Positions 1-5,689 of a DNA stretch of 7,633 nucleotides are shown piece after piece (positions within the stretch are counted from its first letter, which is position 1; each line of letters opens with the position of its first letter). The notes below the pieces were generated by a model, which saw only the letters and a program-made list of their open reading frames with translations, did no database searches and was not told the DNA's origin. The position numbers and the translations under genes were made by a program. Location of the stretch: assembly GCA_902782595.1 (NCBI GenBank), contig CACZNW010000094.1, positions 1 through 7,633 on the forward strand. The letters are read 5' to 3'. The stretch comes from an uncultured Methanobrevibacter sp. (GTDB taxonomy: Archaea > Methanobacteriota > Methanobacteria > Methanobacteriales > Methanobacteriaceae).

Positions 1-139
1 GAAAATTGGACATTAAGATAATTTCTCACATATTCATTTTCAATGTTGGACGGATATGATATTATACTCAAAAATCTGTTTTGCAGGATTACTTTTTAAA
101 TTCCTGTATTCCGGATTAATGATAAGTGACATGACTAAT

Positions 140-1330
140 CTATAACAGTTCCTTCATTGCCTGCTCAAATTTATCGGTAATTACTTCCCAATCATTAGAT
201 TTTACATATTCACGAGCTTTACCTGCAATTTCATCATATTTTTTATCATTTAAAATATTTTCAACTACTTCAAGAACTTCTGATGCTTCCTGAATATATT
301 CTATACCGTTTCCATATCCGAATTCCTTTGACAATCCCGGAAGTTCGGATGCAATTACCACTTTTTTCATTGCAAGATACTCATAAATCTTGATTGGTAC
401 AATATCCTGCATTATCGGCTCGTCGATATGTGCCGGCAGCAGGCAGAAGTCTGCTGATGCTAAAAATTCAGGGATTTTTTCAAAAGGCTGTTTTCCGGTT
501 AAAATCAGCTGGTCTGACATGTCGTATTCGTCCCTTATCTGGCACATCTCATCATATGCATCACCATCGCCGACGACCAGAATCTTATAATCCGGATATC
601 TGGTTTTATTTTCACCCAATGCACGTGCAAGTTCTTTCATTCCTGCAAATTCATAAATCCACCCCATAAAGAACAATACAATATCATCTTCGCCGATTCC
701 ATATTCCTTTCTAATTGCCGAATCGTCCAAATCAGGGTCATAACTTTCCAAATCGATTCCCGCATCAATCAGAATTGTTGATTCCTTTTTAGCTCCCACA
801 GAATATGCGAATTCAGTCAGTTTCTTATTAATTGTTATTACCAGATCGGCGTTTCTAATGGTTTTTTCTGTGAATTTCTGTCCAAGTTTTTGAAATGCCT
901 TTTCGGGAATTAAAGCATAAATTACATCAATAAAATAATATACAAATGGAATATTGTGTTTTTTAGCCAATTTTGAAGCATTATATGAGTTTAAAATACC
1001 CAAAGCTAAAATAACGTCAGGTTTGAATTCTTCAATTTGATGTTCGATTTCATGTTTATGTGTGAAAAATAGTGTTGCATAGCTTAGACCTTTGATTTTA
1101 ATAAATCCCGGCCTTATTACTTCAATATTTGTATCTTCCTTGATTTTTGAAACGTTTTCATGAATTTCCTTGTGATAAATTAAACCTGAATCGTCATCGT
1201 TTGGCCAGTCAATCGGATAATCTATGACCTTGATTTGATGACCCCTTTCTGCCATTCTCTCCATTAAGTGATGCTGCTGGTGAGGATTTCTCTCCAACCA
1301 GTCTGACTCCTGAACAACTAAAATCTTCAT
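140..1330 (-). CDS. Family 4 glycosyltransferase (GT-B fold)
   Basis: This 396-residue protein has the length and two-domain layout of a GT4 glycosyltransferase, which moves a sugar from a nucleotide-sugar donor to an acceptor on the cytoplasmic side of the membrane. The N-terminal acceptor domain (about 1-195) opens with a beta strand, MKILVVQES, and includes the HQQHHLMERMAERGH helix. The C-terminal donor domain (about 205-380) has the strand ILVVGDGD, the segment LILTGKQPFEKIPEFLASAD, and the nucleotide-sugar site PIKIYEYLAMKKVVIAS. The usual E-x7-E pair appears as D309-x7-E317, so its first acidic residue is Asp. There is no signal peptide or membrane helix. It stands alone here, and donor and acceptor cannot be read from sequence; a role in surface glycan or glycolipid synthesis is inference. 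The ATG at 1330 has no Shine-Dalgarno and lies about 25 bp from a TATA-like box, so translation is probably leaderless. The stop is TAG. Confidence 0.9.
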   Translation of the reverse strand: MKILVVQESDWLERNPHQQHHLMERMAERGHQIKVIDYPIDWPNDDDSGLIYHKEIHENVSKIKEDTNIEVIRPGFIKIKGLSYATLFFTHKHEIEHQIEEFKPDVILALGILNSYNASKLAKKHNIPFVYYFIDVIYALIPEKAFQKLGQKFTEKTIRNADLVITINKKLTEFAYSVGAKKESTILIDAGIDLESYDPDLDDSAIRKEYGIGEDDIVLFFMGWIYEFAGMKELARALGENKTRYPDYKILVVGDGDAYDEMCQIRDEYDMSDQLILTGKQPFEKIPEFLASADFCLLPAHIDEPIMQDIVPIKIYEYLAMKKVVIASELPGLSKEFGYGNGIEYIQEASEVLEVVENILNDKKYDEIAGKAREYVKSNDWEVITDKFEQAMKELL

Positions 1331-1370
1331 GGAGTAATATTTATTAAAAATTAAATATATAACTTTCTTT
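1331..1370. promoter_or_regulatory. Compact divergent promoter, probably leaderless both ways
   Basis: Only 40 bp separate the two divergent start codons. On the minus strand a TATA-like stretch at 1351-1362 lies about 25 bp from the glycosyltransferase ATG. On the plus strand TTTATTAA at 1340-1347 lies about 26 bp from the DUF3795 ATG. No Shine-Dalgarno precedes either ATG. Archaeal transcription usually starts 22-27 bp from the TATA centre, so both messages should begin at or next to their start codon. Confidence 0.6.
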
Positions 1371-1772
1371 ATGAAAATGCCTGAAACTTTAGATTCAAAA
1401 TTACTGGCCCCCTGCGGGATTAACTGTATCAGTTGCGAGAAATTTCAAAATCCCTGTGCCGGCTGTCTGATTAGCGATGACGGTAAAAGTAAAGCCAGCC
1501 TGAAATGCAAGATTAAAACATGTTTTGATAAAAAGAATTTCAGCTATTGCGGGCGATGCAGTGAGTTTCCATGTCCATTGATGAAAAAACACTCCAAAAA
1601 ATATGTTAAAAGACACGACCTTGACACTTTAAGTTCGGCGAAAAGAATTAAGACCATGGGCATTGGCCGCATGATGAGTGAAGACCGTGAAAGGTGGATG
1701 TGTCCCGAATGTGGAGGGGTTGTGAAATTCCAAACTCAGAAGTGTTCGGAGTGCGGATTTGAAACCGATTAA
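1371..1772 (+). CDS. DUF3795 cysteine-rich protein with C-terminal zinc ribbon
   Basis: This 133-residue protein belongs to the DUF3795 family, recognised by the start LLAPCGINCISC and the closely spaced cysteines C15, C19, C22, C29, C32, C46, C51, C60, C63 and C68. A second metal site follows at the C-terminus: CPEC (111-114) and CSEC (125-128) form a four-cysteine zinc ribbon. The middle (about 72-105) is basic. Such clusters usually bind zinc or an iron-sulfur centre, but the family has no established function that I know of. There is no signal peptide or membrane segment. The start at 1371 has no Shine-Dalgarno, and an in-frame ATG at 1377 (MPETLDSK) is an alternative; the family match begins after both. 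The stop is TAA, and a hairpin plus T7 terminator follows about 110 bp later. Confidence 0.85.
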   Translation: MKMPETLDSKLLAPCGINCISCEKFQNPCAGCLISDDGKSKASLKCKIKTCFDKKNFSYCGRCSEFPCPLMKKHSKKYVKRHDLDTLSSAKRIKTMGIGRMMSEDRERWMCPECGGVVKFQTQKCSECGFETD

Positions 1773-1858
1773 ATGTAATAGTCAGTGAATTATTTTGATA
1801 GTTAATGTTATTACTATTGATTTATATTGGCTTTATTGTTAATTGATGAGTGGTCATT

Positions 1859-1925
1859 AAAAAAAAGAGAAATTTGAATTTAATAGGCAAATAGTTAAAC
1901 CTATTTACCTATTTACTATTTTTTT
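1859..1925. terminator. Bidirectional hairpin terminator between convergent genes
   Basis: AATAGGCAAATAG (1882-1894) pairs with CTATTTACCTATT (1901-1913) at 12 of 13 positions around a 6-nt loop. On the plus strand T7 follows at 1919-1925, serving the DUF3795 gene. On the minus strand T8 follows at 1859-1866, serving the LytTR operon. The right arm covers the TAA stop of the DUF3021 gene. Archaeal termination depends mainly on the T-tracts, so the stem may be secondary. Confidence 0.65.
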
Positions 1926-2333
1926 GTTTAGATTACGTGCAAGCAAATAGTAGTACACGTAAAATCCTAACCAGAAAACCGCCGCAAAAACACAGGCAAT
2001 TAAAATCCATGCAATTATTGGACCGATTCCGAAATCAAGAGGCATCCATTTTAAATAAATTGCAATTAAAAACAGTACTGTCATTCCAATTGCCATTTGA
2101 AAGATTACTTGAAAAGGCAATGCAAGGTCTTCCTTTTCGTAAATAAATCCGCTGAGAGAAAACCCCCAGCCTGCAACAATACAACCAAAGAACAGATTGA
2201 CTATATCTGTTCCTGAAAAACTGATATTTTGAGGTCCCGCCTGAAGAGAAATAAAAACTGCAACCAGCAATCCGATAAAACTGCCTACAAAAGCACCTAA
2301 AGCCAAATGTTTAATCAAAACTGTGAATTTCAT
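1905..2333 (-). CDS. DUF3021 four-helix membrane protein, LytTR partner
   Basis: This is the last gene of the operon. It encodes about 142 residues with four predicted membrane helices: near LALGAFVGSFIGLLVAVFIS, near IVNLFFGCIVAGWGFSLSGF, near FQVIFQMAIGMTVLFLIAIY, and near PIIAWILIACVFAAVFWLGF, ending in a basic tail (ARNLNKKIVNR). Length, topology and position directly after a LytTR gene match the DUF3021 family, which in Firmicutes is commonly encoded next to LytTR regulators. I infer that it holds back or tunes the LytTR protein at the membrane. I chose the ATG at 2333 because AGGTG (2340-2344) sits 6 bases upstream. The open frame extends to a GTG at 2342 and an ATG at 2339, but these overlap that ribosome binding site. 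Under this choice the LytTR stop codon ends 9 bases before the start, so translational coupling is likely. Confidence 0.8.
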   Translation of the reverse strand: MKFTVLIKHLALGAFVGSFIGLLVAVFISLQAGPQNISFSGTDIVNLFFGCIVAGWGFSLSGFIYEKEDLALPFQVIFQMAIGMTVLFLIAIYLKWMPLDFGIGPIIAWILIACVFAAVFWLGFYVYYYLLARNLNKKIVNR

Positions 2334-2339
2334 GTTCAT

Positions 2340-2344
2340 CACCT
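2340..2344 (-). promoter_or_regulatory. Shine-Dalgarno that sets the DUF3021 start
   Basis: AGGTG on the minus strand overlaps the TAG stop of the LytTR gene and lies 6 bases before the ATG at 2333. It overlaps the upstream GTG candidate, which argues against starting there. Confidence 0.6.
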
Positions 2345-2783
2345 ATAAATCCAAAGCCTGTTTAAAGTCAGGTAAATATTTTCTTGAGATATTGTCTTTC
2401 AAACCGTTTTTCAGCTGTATGAACATCATTCCCTTAAGTGAAGGAGCAACTCTCTCGATTTTTTTCAAATTAACAATTGTTGTTTTTGATATTCTGACAA
2501 AATCACTGTTTAAAGTGTCCTCCACCTGATACAAGGGTTTTTTAATTAAATATTCATTAGTTTCAGTGTAGACTTTAACCTGTTTATCCTCTACTCTGAA
2601 CATGAATATTTCATCCGTCTGCAGAAGCGCAATGTCTGATCCTTTTTTAACCGCCACCATGTCAGAGGATTCATCGCTTTCGAGAATGGATACTGCTTTT
2701 GTAACATTATCTGTAAGTTCTTTGGTGTGAATATCTGCATACGGTTCTTCAATATCTCTTGAAACAAATAAATTTACCTTCAT
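2343..2783 (-). CDS. Stand-alone LytTR-type DNA-binding regulator
   Basis: This 146-residue protein carries a LytTR DNA-binding domain at about 52-146. The family pattern is clear: FVRISKTTIVNLKKI (95-109), LKNG (124-127) and SRKYLPDFK (133-141). In LytTR proteins these parts build the ten-stranded beta fold that reads two direct repeats about two helical turns apart. The first 45 residues are a short strand-helix stretch (MKVNLFVSRDIEEPYADIH), not a receiver domain; there is no phosphoacceptor aspartate module and no histidine kinase gene nearby. Control therefore probably comes from the membrane proteins of the same operon. AGGAA (2791-2795) lies 7 bases before the ATG, inside the end of the preceding gene; only 3 bp separate the genes. 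The TAG stop is 9 bp before the DUF3021 start. LytTR factors are mainly bacterial, so acquisition from gut Firmicutes is plausible but unproven. Confidence 0.9.
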   Translation of the reverse strand: MKVNLFVSRDIEEPYADIHTKELTDNVTKAVSILESDESSDMVAVKKGSDIALLQTDEIFMFRVEDKQVKVYTETNEYLIKKPLYQVEDTLNSDFVRISKTTIVNLKKIERVAPSLKGMMFIQLKNGLKDNISRKYLPDFKQALDL

Positions 2784-2786
2784 ATT

Positions 2787-3062
2787 TTATTTCCTTAACT
2801 TTTCCATTTCTTCTTCAATTTTGCGTTCCCTATACTCTTCATTGTCGAATTTAACCGGAAATACGAATGCCTTTAAAAATCTGACGAATACTCCAATTCC
2901 CCAGAATACTACAGGAAATATTACCCACCAGTATTCGGGAGTGAATAATGCATTGATAACTGCCAGAATTGCATTTACAATGAGATATGTTATCAGACTC
3001 TTATAAAATTTAATTTTAAGATCCGCTCTTTTTTCCGCCAATTGTCTTATATTATCGCTCAT
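2787..3062 (-). CDS. 2TM-domain small membrane protein (second copy)
   Basis: This 91-residue protein matches the 2TM domain family: a basic amphipathic start (RQLAEKRADLKIKFYKSL), a first helix near YLIVNAILAVINALF, a short loop with paired tryptophans (EYWW), and a second helix near VIFPVVFWGIGVFVRFLKAF. The tail is a highly charged, probably helical segment (EEYRERKIEEEMEKLRK). It is a paralogue of the preceding gene, sharing RQ-AEKR-D-KIKF, YLIVN-ILA and FWG-GV. 2TM domains are known next to or fused with LytTR regulators and sensor kinases in bacteria. The charged start and tail probably face the cytoplasm, where they could contact the LytTR protein (inference). The ATG directly abuts the TAA of the upstream gene, with GGTGAT inside that gene's last codons, so the two are translationally coupled. 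Confidence 0.82.
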   Translation of the reverse strand: MSDNIRQLAEKRADLKIKFYKSLITYLIVNAILAVINALFTPEYWWVIFPVVFWGIGVFVRFLKAFVFPVKFDNEEYRERKIEEEMEKLRK

Positions 3063-3314
3063 TTAATCACCCATGTTTTGAAGTTCCTTTTGAACCATTT
3101 TTTCTCTGTAATTGCCTATGGAATATGCTTTAAAAAAGTCGTCCAAAACTCCGAGTCCCCAGAAAAACATTACAAATACAACCGGCCAGTAACTATGTAA
3201 AAATATATTACATATTATTGCCAGTATTGTATTTACAATCAGATATTTATATAGATTTTCCTGAAATTTAATTTTTGCATCAACTCTTTTTTCAGCAATC
3301 TGCCTTAAATTCAT
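3063..3314 (-). CDS. 2TM-domain small membrane protein (first copy, operon leader)
   Basis: This is the first gene of the operon, with 83 residues from the start chosen here. The open frame reaches an ATG at 3353, but I chose 3314 because GGTGAT (3318-3323) lies just upstream, because this start aligns with that of its paralogue (MNLRQIAEKR against MSDNIRQLAEKR), and because the longer start would overlap the TATA box. The layout is a basic amphipathic N-terminus, helix one near YLIVNTILAIICNIFL, a short loop, helix two near PVVFVMFFWGLGVLDDFFK, then a short charged tail (REKMVQKELQNMGD). Its tail is shorter than in the second copy and its loop is HSYWP. Two unequal copies could form a hetero-oligomer. 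Sensing of membrane stress or a small ligand is inference from family context only. Confidence 0.8.
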   Translation of the reverse strand: MNLRQIAEKRVDAKIKFQENLYKYLIVNTILAIICNIFLHSYWPVVFVMFFWGLGVLDDFFKAYSIGNYREKMVQKELQNMGD

Positions 3315-3317
3315 AAT

Positions 3318-3323
3318 ATCACC
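3318..3323 (-). promoter_or_regulatory. Shine-Dalgarno that sets the operon's first start
   Basis: GGTGAT lies 3 bases before the ATG at 3314. It supports this internal start over the in-frame ATG at 3353. Confidence 0.6.
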
Positions 3324-3350
3324 ATCCGATAATATAACTTGGTTAAAGTC

Positions 3351-3358
3351 CATATAAA
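3351..3358 (-). promoter_or_regulatory. TATA box of the 2TM-2TM-LytTR-DUF3021 operon
   Basis: TTTATATG on the minus strand resembles the archaeal TATA consensus. Starting about 25 bp downstream gives a leader of roughly 15 nt that still contains the GGTGAT ribosome binding site of the first gene. Confidence 0.55.
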
Positions 3359-3382
3359 TGACTATTCGGCGAAGTGTCCAAG

Positions 3383-3411
3383 ATGCAAAATAAGTCCGCT
3401 GAAATGCAAAA
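3383..3411 (-). repeat. Paired 8-bp direct repeat, candidate LytTR operator
   Basis: TTTTGCAT occurs twice on the minus strand, at 3383-3390 and 3404-3411, with 13 bp between and start-to-start spacing of exactly 21 bp, two turns of B-DNA. The proximal copy ends 24 bp upstream of the operon's TATA box. LytTR proteins bind paired direct repeats with this spacing, so this is a good candidate for autoregulation. The bases differ from the bacterial consensus, and the distal copy overlaps an oligo-T terminator. Confidence 0.45.
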
Positions 3412-3447
3412 AAACAGATATGAAAATAGTGGCTATAACACAGCCAC
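3408..3447 (-). terminator. Hairpin and T7 terminator of the VTE1-VTE5-like unit
   Basis: GTGGCT and AGCCAC (3442-3447 and 3429-3434) form a 6-bp stem around a 7-nt loop containing the end of the coding region and its TAG stop. T7 follows on the minus strand at 3408-3414. The T-tract alone would suit archaeal termination. Confidence 0.5.
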
Positions 3448-4131
3448 CAAATAATATAAAATTGAAGTTAATGCCGGAACTGTTAAATTATCAATTCCTC
3501 CATAACTGAAAGCTTCACAAATTGTTGCCACGGCTGAAATCATCAGTATATTGACAATATTGAATTCAGGCATTGTACAGCCGATAGATGTGAAAACCAT
3601 CCATACAAATACGCTCATTACAGAGGTGATGACAAACATTGTCAGTGATCCTTCAAGAGATTTTGTACCTCCGAATACTGTGTATTTGACTTTACCGAAT
3701 TTCTGACCGATCAATGCTGCAAATCCGTCCCCGTATACCATCGGTACAATGGCCAACGCCACAATCCAGATGTAGAATTTAGGGTCGTTTGCTGGAGATA
3801 CAGTTGTAAATACAGCAATCAATACTGTCCAGATTAATGCATAGAAAAACAAGCCTAAAGCGTGCCCGGATTCGGTAACGCTATTTTCTATTTTAACCGG
3901 TGAGTATTCAGTTAAAAAGAACAGTCCGATTGTAATCGGCAGTGTTAAAAACCAGACCATCATCCAGGGGTCTGAAAAAAACGGCATGGCAAATATCATG
4001 TTACCTACCATAATGTGTAAAAATTTACGTGAAACTTCAGGCCGTGTCTTTAAAACCATTTCAGCTACAACGAAAATGACTGCAACATAAACATATACTA
4101 CAATTAATGCAATGATGTCAGTGAATATCAT
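3433..4131 (-). CDS. Phytol/dolichol kinase-like (SEC59/VTE5 family) membrane protein
   Basis: This 232-residue protein has about six to seven membrane helices and belongs to the COG0170 family of polyprenol kinases and CDP-diglyceride-synthase relatives. Visible family motifs are SRKFLHI (34-40), YGDGFAALIGQKFG (133-146) with the acidic residue D135, GGTKSLEGSLTMF (154-166), and a C-terminal GGIDNLTVP (211-219). Characterised members phosphorylate phytol, farnesol or dolichol with CTP or another NTP on the membrane. In a methanogen the natural substrate could be geranylgeraniol, a reduced C20 alcohol or an archaeal dolichol, for salvage into lipids or glycan carriers; this is inference. Its ATG overlaps the TGA of the upstream gene in an ATGA, so the two are co-translated. 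A cytidylyltransferase role cannot be excluded. The stop is TAG. Confidence 0.8.
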   Translation of the reverse strand: MIFTDIIALIVVYVYVAVIFVVAEMVLKTRPEVSRKFLHIMVGNMIFAMPFFSDPWMMVWFLTLPITIGLFFLTEYSPVKIENSVTESGHALGLFFYALIWTVLIAVFTTVSPANDPKFYIWIVALAIVPMVYGDGFAALIGQKFGKVKYTVFGGTKSLEGSLTMFVITSVMSVFVWMVFTSIGCTMPEFNIVNILMISAVATICEAFSYGGIDNLTVPALTSILYYLVAVL

Positions 4132-5249
4132 TCCTTATCATACTCCCCATATTCACAGCCGGCATTTTCTATTTTAACATGGTCAATTAATGTTCCGTCT
4201 TTTTTGTATAACTTGATTTCACCCCAACCGTTTCCTCCGTTCCATAAACGGTTGTGGAGTTTTTTACCATTTGGAGCTTCATAATTAATTAAAAGCATTT
4301 CATCACGCCTGCAGTAAAGTACAAGTTCCATACGAGAGTTTTTGTTGCTTGCGTTTACATGCCATGTGTGGACGTCTTCACCTTCCTCAAAGTCAAAGTC
4401 GATTTTAACCATGTTCCAGAATCTTGCGAAATTGTATTCATACATTGTTCCTTCATAGTAAAATCCTATTAACAGTTTACGGGGAATGGAAATACCGAAT
4501 GCCTTTGGTCTTCCCCCGCCAGCTTCAAATGCAGAGTTTTCCAATTTTTTACCTGAAATAAGGCTTGTAATATTGCATGATGAAATCCAGAGCCATGGAG
4601 ATGTAAAGTCTCCGCCCCAGTTCTTATCGGCATATCCGTATGATTTTTCAGGAATTACTTCATATTCCTCTCCGTCCAGCCATATTGTTCCGCCGTATTG
4701 GGTTTTAATTCCTTCGGCATGCCAGAACATTTCAAATGAGTTTAGTTTTCTGAATAATGAGCTTGCACCATAACCGACATTAAATGCAATCTGCTTATCG
4801 ATATCCAAATCCCACATCATGTCCCCCGCATCACTCATATATTCGGGGTGATTTTTGGCATCCTCTTTTGATACTCTTGCAAATCCTTTCATATGGGTTT
4901 CTGTCAGACTGCAGTCCCCAACCTGAATGTTGAGTTCATCATCGGGACAGTTAAAGTATTTCATTGAATAAAAATTATGAATCTGTTTTGCATCCTTCCC
5001 CCATGTTCCCGCTTTAATCATACAGTAAGATGGTTTTTTACCTGCTTTCCTGTTTTCAGGCAATTGTCCGAGAGTAGGTTCCTCTTCAGCCAAATCAGGA
5101 TTACATACAAAATATTCAATGAAAAAAGGTCGTTCCTCACCTGTTTTTTTGTTATATGCAGTTAGTGAATGCCACCACCAGTCATAACCCTGTTTGGCAA
5201 GTGGTCCCTTGAGCATAAAATAATCTCTTTTCAAATCACTTTTATTCAT
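4128..5249 (-). CDS. Tocopherol cyclase-like (VTE1 family) lipocalin-type protein
   Basis: This 373-residue soluble protein resembles the tocopherol cyclase family. The clearest hallmark is KSYGYADKNWGGDFTSPWLW (202-221) followed by SSC, matching the plant and cyanobacterial pattern E-K-N-W-G-x2-F-P-x-K-W-F-W-x-Q-C. The N-terminal GYDWWWHSLT (21-30) and FFIEYFV (42-48), and the many beta strands, fit the paired lipocalin-like barrels expected for the family. There is no signal peptide or membrane helix. Bacterial and archaeal members are often named tocopherol cyclase family without any known tocopherol synthesis, so real activity may be binding, cyclising or hydrating a prenylated hydrophobic molecule. 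Its operon partner, a polyprenol-kinase-like protein, supports an isoprenoid substrate. The start has GGAGG (5257-5261) 7 bases upstream. Similar lipocalin-like families are possible alternatives, so the exact reaction is uncertain. Confidence 0.7.
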   Translation of the reverse strand: MNKSDLKRDYFMLKGPLAKQGYDWWWHSLTAYNKKTGEERPFFIEYFVCNPDLAEEEPTLGQLPENRKAGKKPSYCMIKAGTWGKDAKQIHNFYSMKYFNCPDDELNIQVGDCSLTETHMKGFARVSKEDAKNHPEYMSDAGDMMWDLDIDKQIAFNVGYGASSLFRKLNSFEMFWHAEGIKTQYGGTIWLDGEEYEVIPEKSYGYADKNWGGDFTSPWLWISSCNITSLISGKKLENSAFEAGGGRPKAFGISIPRKLLIGFYYEGTMYEYNFARFWNMVKIDFDFEEGEDVHTWHVNASNKNSRMELVLYCRRDEMLLINYEAPNGKKLHNRLWNGGNGWGEIKLYKKDGTLIDHVKIENAGCEYGEYDKE

Positions 5250-5281
5250 TACTAATCCTCCAAAGGTAAGATATTATATAA

Positions 5282-5306
5282 TTTATTTAAAAACGTTTAA
5301 ATAATT
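5282..5306 (-). promoter_or_regulatory. Promoter with 9-bp inverted repeat for the VTE1-VTE5-like unit
   Basis: TTATTTAAA (5283-5291) and TTTAAATAA (5296-5304) form a perfect inverted repeat around AACG. A TATA-like box on the minus strand, TTTAAATA within 5286-5295, lies in it; starting about 25 bp downstream leaves a leader of roughly 16 nt that keeps the GGAGG site. The second AT-box, TTATATAA at 5274-5281, would put the start after that site. The repeat could be an operator or part of the adhesin gene's terminator. Confidence 0.4.
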
Positions 5307-5321
5307 TGTTACAAAAATAGT

Positions 5322-5328
5322 AAAAAAA
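5322..5328 (-). terminator. Oligo-T tract at the end of the adhesin-like gene
   Basis: T7 on the minus strand lies inside the last codons of the adhesin-like frame, about 14 bp before its TAA, and just upstream of the next promoter. It is the best terminator candidate for this gene, with no clear stem before it. Confidence 0.35.
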
Positions 5329-5470
5329 GATGAATTTTACATTTGGATTTCATTTCACGAATATCTTCACGGTAGTAAAATCCGATTGTTGAAATTATCA
5401 GCAATATGATAAATGAAATCCCGGTTACTTTGAAAAATTCATCTTCATCAATTATAATCTGTTTGACTAC

Positions 5471-5689
5471 ACTTTGACCTGCTGCACTTCCCGAATCGGA
5501 AGATATTGGAGAGTTTGATGCTCCGTTAGTTTGTGAAACACTGTCAATAGGATTATCTGGACTGTTTATAGGATTCTGGTTTTGAGATGTTGTGGCATTA
5601 CCGTCACTTTGACTGTTTGGATTGGTTTTTCCGTGACCTTCACCTGACCCGTCACCTGCGCCACCGTTTCCATGCCCTGTTCCTCCATT
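5471..5689 (-). repeat. Low-complexity Gly/Asn/Ser-rich stalk in the adhesin-like gene
   Basis: About 73 codons encode first a Gly/His/Glu-rich run (GNGGTGHGNGGAGDGSGEGH) and then an Asn/Ser/Gln/Pro-rich run, with no hydrophobic clusters. It lies just outside the membrane helix and would act as a flexible spacer through the cell wall. Confidence 0.6.

Noticed and set aside
1..95. A minus-strand frame open for about 31 codons to the window edge, ending with a protein-like EYVRNYLNVQF.
   Set aside because: It has no ATG start and no ribosome binding site and is cut by the window edge; too short to call a gene.
3315..3353. A longer start for the first 2TM protein at 3353.
   Set aside because: It overlaps the TATA box, has no ribosome binding site, and does not align with the start of its paralogue.
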